Shown here piece by piece: positions 13,110-25,657 of a stretch of 64,000 nucleotides of DNA. The position numbers and the translations under genes were made by a program. The DNA is from Enoplosus armatus. Its lineage: Eukaryota; Chordata; Actinopteri; Centrarchiformes; Enoplosidae. The DNA lies in assembly GCF_043641665.1 (NCBI RefSeq), contig NC_092189.1, forward strand, positions 7,705,333 through 7,769,332. The letters are read 5' to 3'. The first letter of the stretch is position 1. Each line of letters opens with the position of its first letter. A model generated the notes under the pieces. That model did no database searches, was not told where the DNA came from, and saw only the letters and a program-made list of their open reading frames with translations.

Positions 13110-16100
13110 ATGGGGGACTACGGGTTTGGAGTTCTGGTGAAGAACAGCAGCGGTAACAAATCTGCTTTTCCTGTAAGGATCCCTCCTCACCTCCAACCCC
13201 AGCACCCTCACCACCCCTCCAACCCCCCTAGCCCCCCTTCCTTCGTAAACAACACCTGCTCCACCAATGGGGGCAGTGCTTGGCTGTTCCCTGCCGTAGC
13301 CCAACACAGTAACATGCAAGATGAGATTCTGGAGTCAGACAAGTCCAAGGCCTTGGACCTCCAGGACATGCAGGAGAAGTCTCAGGTCCAGGCCCAGCCT
13401 CAGGCCCTGTCTCCAGGCCAGCAGGAGGCTGGCGGAGGCCTAGGAGAGCTTGAGGGAGCTCTTCCTGAAGACGGCTCATTGGAGAAGGGTTCTTTGGAGA
13501 GCAGTGGTGGGAAGGAGAAGCTGAGGATGGAGTCCCCGGTGCTAAGTGGATTCGACTACCAAGACAGCCTGGGAATGGGTACAAGCTGTGCACAATCCAC
13601 CTCCTCCTCATCCTCGCTTACCAGCTTTAACAACTGGTCCCCTGCTGTCCCATCCGCCCAGTCTCCAGTGGTTGGGGAAGACGTTGGAGGGTTCTTCGGC
13701 CCGGCTGGCTCCAATGCCAACGGACCTCCCCTGCTGTTCCAGAACTTCTCCCATCACGCCGGGCCTGGCTTTGGAGCGGGAGGTAGTTTCTCCCCGCAGA
13801 TTGGACCAGTCTCCCAGCACCACCCGCCCACACCTCACCCCCAGCACTACCACCCTCATGGTCAGGGGGTCCCACAGCAGCACCGGCGCTCCCCAGCTAG
13901 TCCTCATCCACCCCAGCCCTCCTTCCCTCCGCATCCCCATCGCACTGGACCATTCACCCAGCTGCCCCATCTCGCTCCTGCCCAGAGCAAACCCCCTTCA
14001 CCCTGGGGAAGCTACCAGAGCCCCTCCACTCCCACATCCACCTCCTGGAGCCCCGGTGGGTACGGTGGCTGGGGAGGCACGCAGGGGGTTCGAGAGTACC
14101 GGCGGGGGGTAGGCGGAGGCATGACAGGTCTTAACTCCATCTCCCCGCTGAAGAAGTCCTTTCCCAACAACCAGGTAGATGAGATTGTCACGGTTCATCT
14201 CAAACACTAATAATTCTTAGCAGATCTTTGCATTCATTGACATGAGACTCGTATGAAACTGATCCAACTGTCCTACAGGTTCCCTCTCAGAAGTTCCCCC
14301 GAAATAGCTCTGGCTTCAATCACAAGGGCTGGGTGGAGGACAGTATGAGCCGCAGTGACAATGTCTACCCTTTCCAGGTGAGCATATTACAAGTAAAACT
14401 CAGACTGGTGTTTAGGAAAGTACTAGGTGAACTATGTTTAGTTGACATTCACTTGAAAACGGCAAGTGAATATTTGTAGTCACGACTGCAAATTGTAAAT
14501 ATGTCTAGTTTATCCTCCAGGGGTAAATTATGTTAATCCTATTAAACACGCTCATCTGTATCAAATGCAACAAATGGGCCATTGAGCAAAACAGGATACG
14601 TGACAGTTAAGCCAACTAAACGGATGAATCGAAACTTATTGTGTGTGTCTGAGGTCTTATGTAGATCATTTCATTGAAGGAGAGCAGTCTTATCATCTGC
14701 TCTGATCACATGGCCTTCCTCTTGTCCTGATTTTAGAAGTCTTGTGCTCTACTGCAGCTTTGCATGTTCTCAACCCATTTTGATACACAGTGAAGCACCC
14801 TTACTTGTGTTATTTATTGCTCATCATAGCCTTTCTGTGTTTTTGGAATTCTTTGAAATGCTAATATCTTTTTACTGAAGACTATTCAGTTAGAATTTGT
14901 ATTGATTTTAAAATCGGCCAAGTGCAGGAATGTATTTTTATGGCTCATTAAGTAGCACATCTCCTTATCTGATTCTATTGGATTCAGTGGAAGGATGTGA
15001 TTTGATTGCAGAGTGCAGGTGATTTTGCGGAACACAGTCTGCGCTCCATTTTCTGTTTACAGTGCTTTCTGCTGAAGGTCTCCACGGGGGTATTCTCTGC
15101 AGTTTTTTTTATTAGCTATTAGCATCATCGCAAACTCTGTAAGGGCTCCTGTAGCTTGTGCTGCTTTAGATGGTGATGTGGGAAGTGAGGGCGCTAATTG
15201 TTGTCTTCCTCTCTTTCAGCAGGAGAGAACACGGTCCTTTGATGGTTTCAGTATGCACTCTCTGGAGAACTCTCTGATTGACATTATGAGGGCTGAGCAG
15301 GATTCCTTGAAAGGTTGGTTCCCACACTAACAATAGCGAGGAAAGGATAGCTTTTCTCACCACTGGCTGTAGATAAATACAGCCGTTTGTTGCATGTATT
15401 TGACAGCAAGATTGGGTATTATGTACACAATACTGACAAATGGCTTCAGTTTAAACATGCATGCTGCTTATTCGGTTCCCAAAAATTGTGGGTTAACAAA
15501 ATAACAAATATTTGGTGATGCTCATAGTGTTGGTTTTTGTCAAGGCTATCAGGAGACTTGATCAGCTGAATGCCAACATCTGAGGCAGTAGTTTTGTCAA
15601 ACTAATACATTGTTTTGTCTTTCAGTCAGTCTTAGTGTTTACACTTCTTCTTTGTTAATACAGTTGCATGTGTTGTCATGATTTTAAGACTTTTTGTCTT
15701 ACAACATAACATAACTAACATACTAATGGCACCAACAAAAAACAAATATTAATGCGCGTCACCAAATTTATGTTTAGTGCAGTGTTATTTTGGTATATGT
15801 AGGGCTGCGTATCATTCATAAAGATGACAATATGATATGAGTTTTGGTAATGACACCAAAGGGATGCTACAGGCACAGTTTGCTTGCCACTCGACGTATT
15901 GAGATTAGATACCCAGGGACAAGATGTTACTATTTTTGCTATTTTGTCTATCTCCTTTAGGATACGCCGCAAAATCGACCTTTCATAGTAGGGCCGGGGA
16001 GTGTCACCCAAAATTTATAACATATGATATATTATCGAGTATTGGACAGTCCCTATATATAATGATTCCCCTCTTAATTTCAAAAGAATGTGATTTTAAA

Positions 16101-19100
16101 TGCAATATAAGCAGAGATTGATATCGAACTTCAGTACTTTACTTTAGCACTGACCAAATTGTGTCCATAGTGAGAATCAAAAAGTACCAAAAGCTGGCAT
16201 TGCATGCATCCGCTAGTACTTGATTTAAATCAAAATTTTGCCCATTGACTTTTATTTAAAGGATTCACGTTTGAGAAATATGGGGTTATTTTGTCCAGTA
16301 AAAAAAGGGGTTTGTAGAAAAAGATAGTTAAAATTCTAAAAGTAAAGTATCAAAAGTATTGTTTTAGTATCGGTACAAATCACTACACATATGTTACAGT
16401 GAAATCAGGTGAACATATCATGAGTGAGACCCACTCAGATTGGATGCCGTTCTCTCTTACATCCAGTACATTTCTGTGTTATTCTCCATAATCGCCTGCA
16501 GCCCTCTTGCTGTGAAGCCTCTTTGATCTCAACTAACTCTCTCATTAATAAAACATTTCAGTTCATTTTTGTTGCAGTCAATCTTAAAAGAACCCCTTTT
16601 TCCATCACCACCAGCTCTACTGATGCTAATCTGGGCCAGCTCTAGCATGTACCTTCTTTTTTGAATGGCAGTCTTTCTGCCATTTGCCATGAGGGTATTT
16701 TCCATCACTTAATTTACAAGTCAGCCTCCTCAATAATAAATAACCTGCTCAAATTTACATACATGTCAAGTATCAAACGCATTCTTGGACTTTTTCTATT
16801 GTTTTTCTTGCATATTGCATTTACACTAACATGCACTTCTGTTTACATATAAGAATAGCTGAACTACATTTGAGGCACTATTTGATTTGTCTTCTGAATT
16901 CTTCATGCTTTCCCCAAATGTGTGCTGTCTTGGTCCTTTTCTTACAGACACAGTTACCCCAAACCATTCCAACATAACTTCATTGGGTTGGGAAGCAGTT
17001 TATACGAAACTGAAAGGAGTTAATGTAATTATTACTTCAGCTGGGAATCGTTTCATGACATGATGTTCTAAAGCCTCTCCTGTTTTTGTCATGTAGGACG
17101 CTACAGCTTCTCTCACCAGGGTGGAGACGGGCCTCTACCTATGAATGGTATGTAAATGACATGCATACAGATATGCAGTTCTGTAGCAGAAGTCTGGGCT
17201 TGAAATGAATGTCTGCCAAATGCAGATTAAGTAGTGATTCTGGCCATTTTTAAGAATGCAAGTCGAGATTAAAATTGAAACATAGCCATTTAAACTTAGT
17301 TGATGGGAATTTGGTGAGCTCACATACAATAAGAAACAAAATAGAAACCTATGGATATCACATAACCACACTGAGACTGAAATACTAAAATGACTGAAGT
17401 CACATTACTTGTTTTATACCTTTTCTAAACTGCTGTGGTAGTCACTGTGGTACACGAACAAAAAGGCTCACTAAAAGAAGTCCAGACCAGACCGGCTTCT
17501 TCAACCAGGAAAATAACACTGTTGTCAGGGAGGGAGAGAGCAAATAAATGATACCATAAATGCTGTCGAAGGCAGATGATGTACGCTTGTAAGTTGTATT
17601 TATGTTTGTAGTGATATTGAAAATCCAGTCATCAGTTTTTACATGCATAATGATGAGCTTTTTATTTTTAAAGACATTGATTCACAGTGTTTCTACTGAT
17701 CGTGTAGCACAAGACATCTTCAGTAAAAATTAGTTTGTTTTACATAAGTGATTAATGGGGCATTTAATTACTCTGTGGTACAATTACATGTCATGTTATA
17801 TGATGAATGATTTCAACTTTCCATAGATTTATTGATACCACAGTGGTATCAGGAGAAAAAATTTCAAGCCCTGGCAGGGTTTTACTTGGTTTTTATTGTG
17901 TGCCTTTTTTTCAAAAAGCCATTTCAAGAGTGTTTTGTGTTGTTTTACATGCAGCAAGAAGTTATGGAAGAAGACGAGGTAAAGCTTGTGAATGTGTCTT
18001 GATTCCTTCTGTGTTATTTAGAAAGCAGTAATGAAATGATGACTTTGTGGTTTTGCCTCTGTGTTTGTCTGCTTGGCTGTTCAGTGTTACCGATTATTCT
18101 GCCTTGAATATTGTCAGTGTTTAAGCCCCTCTTCTTCTAGTGATAATACTCATGCTTTTACTGTGTCATCAAAATCATGGCTGCTTTTGTATGTATTTCT
18201 TGGCATTATTTAATTGATTTTGATATCTAATGAAATTCCCTGCTCATTGTAATATTAATAATGTTTTCAAAAGGGTAATTGTGGTTCAACTTCACTAGTG
18301 GTGAACCAATATGTGTAATCCAGGCCATTCTCTCCACTAGGCCATTCGTCTCTGTTCCCCATGGAGGACGAGCGCTCTTTTGGAGAGGACGAGTCAGGTG
18401 ACCAGGGGCTTGCTGGCCTGGGTTCAGCCCACTGTTTCCCCCACCTCAATGGTGAACGTGTGGAGCGATATTCTCGCAAAGTTTTTGTCGGAGGGCTGCC
18501 CCCGGACATAGATGAAGGTAAAGACGTGTCTCGGCTACAGAGGACGCTTCTCTAGCCCCAGTTTTCTTGTCTACATTGTTGTAGGTTAAAAGCTATAACA
18601 AACCTACAATATATAACTTTTTTTTTCCTATTACATCCATCTTTTTTGTATGGCAAAAAGTGATTCTCCTATTATTTGTGAGAATTGATTATAAAGTGAT
18701 CTAAATGCTGTAATATCACAAATTTTACAACAAGCACTAAATACCATTACTGATAGATTTTGCTAAGATTTCTGTTCCCTTTTTTAGATGAAATCACTGC
18801 CAGTTTCCGCCGATTTGGTCACTTGTTTGTTGACTGGCCTCACAAGGCAGAGAGCAAGTCCTATTTTCCACCGAAAGGTGAGTCAAACCAGTTGAACATT
18901 ATATTTCTGCCAGCGTGTTGAGTCCACAGCATTGCCATGAGGAGTATTCGCTTGTTGTGCCTGCTCATTGTTCTGTATGTCCAACCATTCCAGGATATGC
19001 ATTCCTGCTGTTTCAAGACGAGAGCTCTGTTCAGGCCCTGATTGACGCCTGCATTCAGGAGGATGGCAAGCTTTACCTGTGTGTCTCCAGTCCCACCATC

Positions 19101-20513
19101 AAAGACAAGCCTGTGAGTTTGTTATTCTGTTATTCATCTTGCCCAACAAGTACAAAACGAATGTTAAAATCATAGACTTGCGTCTATGTCTAAAGACTTG
19201 TGGTCTTTGTTTTAGTGTGTCTAGTCGTATCTCAGAAAACTGGAAAGTTCAGTACTGCTCCATTTGTTTTGTTTGCCCAAATGAGGGCTTTGCTGTGACA
19301 GTCCATCAGATGTGTAGTCGTTGTGCACTCACTGCTCATTTTCAGGGCAAAGTTTAATTGAAAAATAGACTGGCAACCATGTGAAGTACAAGTAATCATG
19401 AGCAATTGAAGGCTAATTTCAACTGTAATGTTTGTTTGGTTGTTGCATTATTCTGCCCCGCAGCACAAAAGGTGACTAATGTACCTAATGTGACTTTACC
19501 AGTTGGTGTGTCTACAGTATTTCATTCAGGGGCGTCCTGTAAAAAGCCCCGGCCACCACCAACAACATCCTGCAGTAGCCGTCAAATTGAACCAAAGACA
19601 TTTGTTAATCCATATTACATAAGCAGCAAGCCGCTTTCATTTTCACAATCCAAAATGTATCTTGCTTGCAAAGGAGTAGAGCCTGACTGAGAGGAAATTA
19701 ATGTGTTTTATCTTGGTTTTTGCAGGTTCAGATTCGGCCCTGGAACCTAAATGACAGTGACTTTGTAATGGATGGCTCTCAGCCATTGGACCCGAGGAAA
19801 ACTATCTTTGTAGGAGGTGTCCCTCGTCCCCTACGTGCAGGTAAGTGTGTGTGTGGTGACCCTTAAGTGTATTGCATTCTTAGGACTGAGGTTGTGTTGA
19901 TCACATTAACTTGCATTGTGTATTGCCCTTCCAGTGGAGCTTGCCATGATCATGGACCGTCTGTATGGAGGAGTGTGTTACGCTGGGATTGACACAGACC
20001 CTGAACTCAAGTATCCAAAAGGGGCAGGGCGAGTAGCCTTCTCCAATCAGCAAAGCTACATTGCAGCCATTAGTGCCCGATTCGTTCAACTGCAGCATGG
20101 GGAGATTGATAAACGGGTGAGTCCATCTGATGTTAACAGCTTCCTATTCAGGCCTTTAAAATGAAGAGTGGATGTTCATGAAATATTTATTCCCACCTAT
20201 CTGACATGCTGCTGTGCATTCAAAATGTTCTCCACCTCCATTTTAACTCAGTTTTCCTGTCGTCCATTTCATCTCTCTTTCTCAGGTGGAAGTGAAGCCA
20301 TATGTCCTGGACGACCAGCTGTGTGATGAGTGCCAGGGCACCCGCTGCGGGGGGAAGTTTGCTCCTTTCTTCTGCGCCAACGTCACCTGTCTGCAGTACT
20401 ACTGTGAGTACTGCTGGGCGGCCATCCACTCCCGGGCCGGCCGTGAGTTCCACAAGCCGCTGGTGAAGGAGGGAGGCGACCGACCGCGACACATCTCCTT
20501 TCGCTGGAACTGA
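13110..20513 (+). CDS. cpeb4: CPEB4: cytoplasmic polyadenylation element-binding protein
   Basis: Eleven coding exons: 13110-14174, 14279-14377, 15220-15313, 17097-17147, 17955-17978, 18341-18517, 18788-18877, 18994-19112, 19726-19840, 19935-20116 and 20286-20513. They join to 747 residues; human CPEB4 is 729. The start MGDYGFGVLVKNSSGNKSAF matches the family. Residues 1 to about 480 are a disordered region rich in Ser, Pro, His and Gln, including SFSPQIGP and PSPWGSYQSPS blocks. RRM1 is at about 488-580 (RKVFVGGLPPDI ... KGYAFLLF), RRM2 at about 597-680 (RKTIFVGGVPRPLRA ... GRVAF). The C-terminal ZZ-type zinc-binding domain at about 680-735 has paired Cys plus CxxC and His ligands, and the protein ends RHISFRWN. 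Role: binds U-rich elements in mRNA 3' UTRs and controls poly(A) length and translation. Cassette exons are listed separately. The near-perfect RRM/ZZ block separates CPEB2-4 from CPEB1; the N-terminus and the YGRRRG/SSLFPMED segment point to CPEB4. Confidence 0.97.
17097..17147 (+). other. cpeb4: cpeb4 51-nt cassette exon
   Basis: Flanked by AG at 17096 and GTATGT at 17148, it is exactly 51 nt and keeps phase 1 on both sides, so it can be skipped without frameshift. With its flanks it encodes GRYSFSHQGGDGPLPMN. In mammals CPEB4 has an alternative exon of the same length in this position, though with different residues; here only the length, phase and position appear conserved. Confidence 0.85.
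17955..17978 (+). other. cpeb4: cpeb4 24-nt microexon
   Basis: A 24-nt exon between acceptor ...ACATGCAG and donor GTAAAG, phase 1 on both sides, encoding ARSYGRRR before the Gly completed by the next exon. Mammalian CPEB4 has a 24-nt neuron-enriched microexon at this place whose mis-splicing has been linked to autism. A TGC triplet sits in the acceptor, the kind of motif bound by the neuronal splicing factor SRRM4, though one TGC is weak evidence. Confidence 0.88.
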
Positions 20514-23275
20514 GGCGAGAGGGCAAGGGAGGGAGACAATGCAGGATCGGGGAGGGATTGAGAGAAAGGGGTAGTTAGGGAAGGGGTACGGGCTATGATA
20601 TGAAAAATAAATGCACTTTTCTTTTAAGTTAAAAAAAACAAAAAACAAACTTAATTTATTTTTTATTTTATTTTTTAATTCGGCCTTCTAAAAGAAGTAA
20701 ATGCTAAGAAGAGAGTGAAATCCCATTTATGTTTTGACTTTAAGTGTGCATGAGCATATGGATGCATTAGATTTTGATTTAGATGTTTTCTGACTTGACT
20801 GTACTTTCTTTTCACGTTAGCTGGCAAAGCTGCTTACATTTGTTGTCAAGAGTAACATAAAATTTAAGTGAGGTTCATCATACCTAAATCAGTATACTAA
20901 CTATGGAAGTTGAGTTTAAGAAGGGTGCATTTTCTTACTTTTTGCTTGCAGGATTAGAGAACAACTGTACCATTTACCAAAGGTTGAGTGCAAATGGTTG
21001 GGTTGAACAGAGGAGGAACACAGTTTCAGATGGTCGGACGATATGAGAAGCTCGGTGTATAGCATCTGGCCACGTCACAAAACAAAATCTCCCCTCAGTC
21101 TGGCACACATATTTAGATTGCTGGCATGAGTTTTTAGGTCTTGGTTTAAAAGTCGACACTTTGTAACCAGAAAGGGCAAACCAAAGATTGGCCTAAAAAT
21201 CATCAAAAGCAGATGTTGATCTGAGGGTTATCAGGATAATGTTGTGTCCTCTCGTCATTCGGCGGAGGAAAGGCTGGAGTTGTCTGGAGTTTCGGTTTGT
21301 GGGTGTCGGCTAATAAAGACACAGCCCTCAGGGCTCAGGTATTGGCAGTAGTATTTGCTCACTTTATATTGTCAGGGATATTAGCACTGGAAGCTAACAT
21401 GCTAATGTAGTACAAACTAATGGGAATGCACAGTCCAGTCTCCCTGAGCTGTCCTCATGGTGTACCACTGCACGCTCTACCATGACTGGAGCTTCTATCA
21501 CAAGTGTTGTGGTTGGATATGGTAGTAGCTAGAATTTGCTGTCACAGAGATAAAGATATTATTTTATACATGGCCTGCTGATTTTTGTACAGTGTTTTAT
21601 AGCTGATTATTTTGTCATGAACATATATACATTTATTATGCACTACTTTTCTAAATATTTTTTTCAATAGTCATTTTAGGCACATTTTTCACAGATGGGA
21701 GAACTCCTTTTGCAATACCTCATTTTTTTCACTTGGTGAAAAATAATTTTGTACCTTTGTTACTAAGAGATCTGCATTTATGGTAAACTTAATTTAAAAA
21801 AGAAAATGAATGATATTAATATAATTTTCAATTAGCTTTTATATATTTAAGTGCTGGTAAATCTGAAAATTGTCTGGTGCATTGGTGTGATTCTGTAGAT
21901 AAACAAAAAAATAAAATAAGGCTATCATTAGCCAGTCATATATGGATTCTCCTCTGTCCTAATAAACATAATTACAGGATCCTAAGGCATGACAAGACCT
22001 TTCTAAACTGATTTTGATAGTCTTGAAAATATATTCTGACATTTCTCTCCTAGGTGTAGTCAATAAGATTATCAATAGGGTAAATGTTTTGGCTTTGGTC
22101 AATGTGAAATCTTCCCTTCTATCACCGGAGTGGATAGCAGCTGTTTGAATATTTAGATCCTCTTTCTGGGACTGCCTGTAAGTTCTACTTATTCTTGGCA
22201 TGCATAATGTAATACAGAAATAACATGGCTAGTGTTAATGCAGGACCTAATGTAATGCACTAGATCTCCTTTTTCCTTTTTAACTTTATTTTCCTTATCT
22301 CTTTGAGATCACCTCTCTTGTAGCCTCTCTTTACATGATGGAGTCTGCCTTCCTTACACAGACATGATGTTTATGCAATCTACACAGTGACAACACTTTG
22401 GATGCGTTTTGTAATGTAGAGGACACTCAGTAGGACATAGGTGAGGAGACTTGATCACTTGACCCCCTTTGTGATGTGGCATGCTTTGGGACATAACCTG
22501 AATGTGATTTAATGTTGCAAGTTAACTTTGAGCCATTATGTGCAATACTTATTCTTTCCAGAAACAAGTCTCCGCAGTGTAAGTCATTTAACCCATATAA
22601 ACCATGCAGTCATTTACACATTATTTGTTTCCTATTGTTCATGCTGATGTCTGCAAGGAAAAAAAAAAACTAATTTATACCTGAATTTATTTTTAAACAT
22701 TAGTTTTGTGCTTATTTACTTATTTTGCTACTACCATGCTACTGTGATTGAAAACATTGTGTATATACTAGGTTGATAATGTATTTAGCATTTGCTATAT
22801 TTTCAATTGAAATGTATAACTATCATTTTGATCAGATTTTTGTTATATTTTTGGGGTGATGTGTTAAACTCGTTGATGTGTCTAGTTTTTCTAATTGCTG
22901 TATTGTGCTCCACATTTTCAGATGAAAAGAATATTGATTATGTCTGTTAGTATTACTTGATTGCAAAATTTCAATAGTTTTTAATTGTATGCTGGGAAGG
23001 TTATATTTATTAACTTTTTTTTTACCTGATATCATTTTGATTTTTATTAAGTCATTTCACATTTATACGTAAGTTCCAATTTTTATATTTTCTTCCTGAT
23101 TAATTTACGCTACAATACAGAAGTCAGTTTTTATAGTTGGTTTGTAGTATTGAAGTAAAACAAAGATCTAATGTCATATATTCATTTGCTGCCAACTGTT
23201 TGTAACTGTATGCATACATTTGAAGTATTTGTAATGTGAGATGTTGAACGAATAAAACAGCTGTGAGGAAGAATT
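20514..23275 (+). other. cpeb4: cpeb4 3' UTR, AU-rich, ~2.75 kb
   Basis: From the TGA at 20511-20513 to the AATAAA at 23251-23256. An earlier AATAAA near 20605 and another near 21312 could give shorter forms. TTTTAT elements occur at 20661-20671 (two overlapping), 21562-21567, 21595-21600 and 21837-21842. TTTTTAT elements occur at 23041-23047, 23079-23085 and 23128-23134. These are the type of element CPEB proteins use. No coding signal; frames at 21959-22201 and 22832-23035 on the minus strand are chance. Confidence 0.7.
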
Positions 23276-23734
23276 ATACGCCTAATGTTGATTTAACAAG
23301 AATTCCCCCCTTTTTTCAGTATTTTCTGACACGCCTGTGTTAATAGATTTCCCCCTGAAGGTTTTCTTGTAAATGAGAATCTCACACCTGATACCATTGT
23401 TATGTGACAGCACTTTTTTTGGCACATCTGGTGAGTAAAGTTGAATCAGGTCAGAGGTATTTATAGGCTGAGGTTTATTTCAGGCCTTAGTGAGTGCTAT
23501 TTAGCTCACCCAAACCTCTTGCGTTTCATCTCAACAAAACCTTTTCGAGTCTAATAAAAGTATTTTTCTGAAGTGAAAGTACACATGGGTAACAAAATAC
23601 CATGAATGAGGTCATTGGGAGATTTTACAACCCTAATGCATGTAAACATAATTACACTAAACAATGGCTCAATTCACAGTACTGAAATTCTTATTACAAC
23701 AGGGAGGTCTTCCAAATAGATAGTGGTTTTGTCC

Positions 23735-24095
23735 TTATTGTTTTTTGAAATACTCAGAGGGAAATATTGTACTTTTTACTCCACTACATTCATTTATAGC
23801 TACTACTCTACAAATTAAGATTTGATGTACAATACTCTATTAGCTTAATGTGAAGCATTGTTTATAGATTAAGCTGCTGTATATACAATTATTAGAATTA
23901 GCCCCACCTCAACCAGCTGCAATAGTAAAATGCTACTTACACATTAATGCATCAGCAATAATATATATAATAATATATACTATAACACTAATATGATTCA
24001 TTTTATGTACTTTTACGTTTAATTCTTTGAGTACATTTTGCTAATAATACTTAGTACCTTTACTTAAAGGATATGGATACTTCCTCCACTACTGC
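23735..24095. repeat. Percomorph-type interspersed repeat
   Basis: Begins near 'gtactttttactccactaca', passes through 'cacattaatgcatcagcaat', and ends with 'actcctccactactg'-like sequence (actually 'acttcctccactactg'). The ordered blocks match a very common teleost repeat I recognise. It is AT-rich and non-coding, and lies between cpeb4 and the C5orf47-like gene. Confidence 0.7.
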
Positions 24096-24375
24096 ATCTT
24101 GGGAAAGCTGCTGTAGTTTCTCAGACTATAAACGCCCCTGAGGCTTTTCAGATATGGGTGTAATTTACATGAGTAAATATTAAGTAAGTGTTTAACTTGG
24201 AGAAATTTGGCTTTTTGAGACCTTTACATAGACACTCACTAATAATGCCGCCGCCTGCTGGCTGACAGTGTTACGTGCACAATTTAGGACCGTACAAAAG
24301 GGAAAACTAAGTCCAGACATTCAGTCAAGACGAGTGTGTCTCCCGTCTTTAATGTAGAGTTTAGAGGGGAAAAGG

Positions 24376-25657
24376 ATGTCGCCAGTTAGGACCGTGTATG
24401 TGCCCCGTTTTAACTCACAGCTGGGCTCCAGTCAAAGAGATGAACAACAACCAGACGAGACTGACCCCCCCTCTCATCGCCAGAGGGACAAGCGCGGGAA
24501 CAAGCGGTGCAACGTTCGGGGTGAAAAAACTCGGCCCCTTTTAAAAGTAAAGTTACCAAAGCTCCACAATCGCACTTTGTCCACGAAGCTGTTAAAGGAC
24601 GACAACACACGGAGGAGGTGGATGTTAGAGCCCGCTGCAAATAAAACCAAGACAACTGAGAGCCCTGGAGGAGAAACACAGAGTAATGTTGCCTTAATGT
24701 TAGCTAGGAAAGGTTAGCTTAAGTTAGCTAGTTAGGTTTGCTGTAATGCTAGCTAGCTGGCTAGCAGTAGTTATTTGCCTGTAGACCAGTCATGGGGACC
24801 ATTGCAGTTCAATACAGTATCCCTGCAGCAAACCTCTTTTGTATAAAGTTTTTTCAGATTTTGTCAGACGTTTTGATGGCTTTTTTAGTTTGTCGTGATG
24901 TGCACCAGATTGGATTAAATAGTTGTCATTAAACTGTTATTGTGTCCACTGCCAGACTTAACATCTATTTCACCTCAAGTTACCTACACAGATGCTGCTC
25001 TGTTACTTTATTATCACAAAGATCTAGTCAGATCAGCTTCCAAAGGTTTAAATCTTAAAAATGGGTGACTGTGGTTTTAATTAATAGTTTATTTAAGAGT
25101 GTAGCTAGCTAGACAATACAATATTAAAGCTGTTTTATTAAAATAGGCAGAACTAAGCCTAAGGACGCTATGAACCAGTACTGTATATTGTGGGTAGACT
25201 GTCAACACAAGCCTCATTTTCACATTTAGTTTTTGTTCTCAGGTGCTGGCACTGATTCTGACTCTATTGGTGGAGATGTTTTCTTTTTCTCCCGAAGAGC
25301 CACCAACACACCAATCAACGGGAAGGAAAAGGTAGGCCATATGCAAAGTATCGGTGATGTGCAATGACAGAATAATGGAAGAAGACATTGAACAAAGGAA
25401 TAACAATAGACTCAAAAAACGTTTTAGTTCAATTATGTTGATCTCAAAATGATTGTGGGTTCAACCTAATGACAAACAAAAAAATCAAACATGGTAACGT
25501 TAATTAACTAGCCGCTACCATACTTCTTTCTTCCTCCTGGGAATGTGTCCCCTGTCCTGGATAGGTCAAGCCTGCAGTTCTTAGGACCATCTCCAAGATG
25601 CTGGAGGAGAACCAGCTTATCAGACAGAGACTGACCGTCCTCAGCCATGCCAGCTGA
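24376..25657 (+). CDS. C5orf47-like small basic protein, 3 exons
   Basis: Exons 24376-24682, 25243-25331 and 25565-25657 join in frame (phases 1 and 0) with GT-AG introns to 162 residues; human C5orf47 is about 176. Two ends match what I recall of that family: an N-terminal RTVYVPRFNSQ (family pattern FVYVxRFGSxQ) and a C-terminal TISKMLEENQLIRQRL (family pattern VISRMLEENEKYRHRL). Exon 1 is Lys/Arg-rich (about residues 33-80) and looks disordered. Exon 2 contains GGDVFFFSRRATNTP. The C-terminal piece is probably a short amphipathic helix. Position agrees, since C5orf47 follows CPEB4 in human. The function is unknown in any species as far as I know. No signal peptide or membrane segment is seen. 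AATAAA at 26013-26018 is a good poly(A) signal. Confidence 0.78.

Noticed and set aside
13228..13970. Frames of 82-127 residues opposite cpeb4 exon 1, and the 188-residue frame at 13546-14112
   Set aside because: GC-rich low-complexity coding sequence leaves alternative frames open; the true frame gives CPEB4.
15795..16400. Possible repeat in a cpeb4 intron starting 'tagggctgcgtatcattc'
   Set aside because: It recalls fish repeats that begin GGGCTGGGTATCG, but the match is too diverged to set limits or a family.
19406..19690. 94-residue frame in a cpeb4 intron
   Set aside because: Lies between two well-defined exons, has no splice support and no family resemblance.
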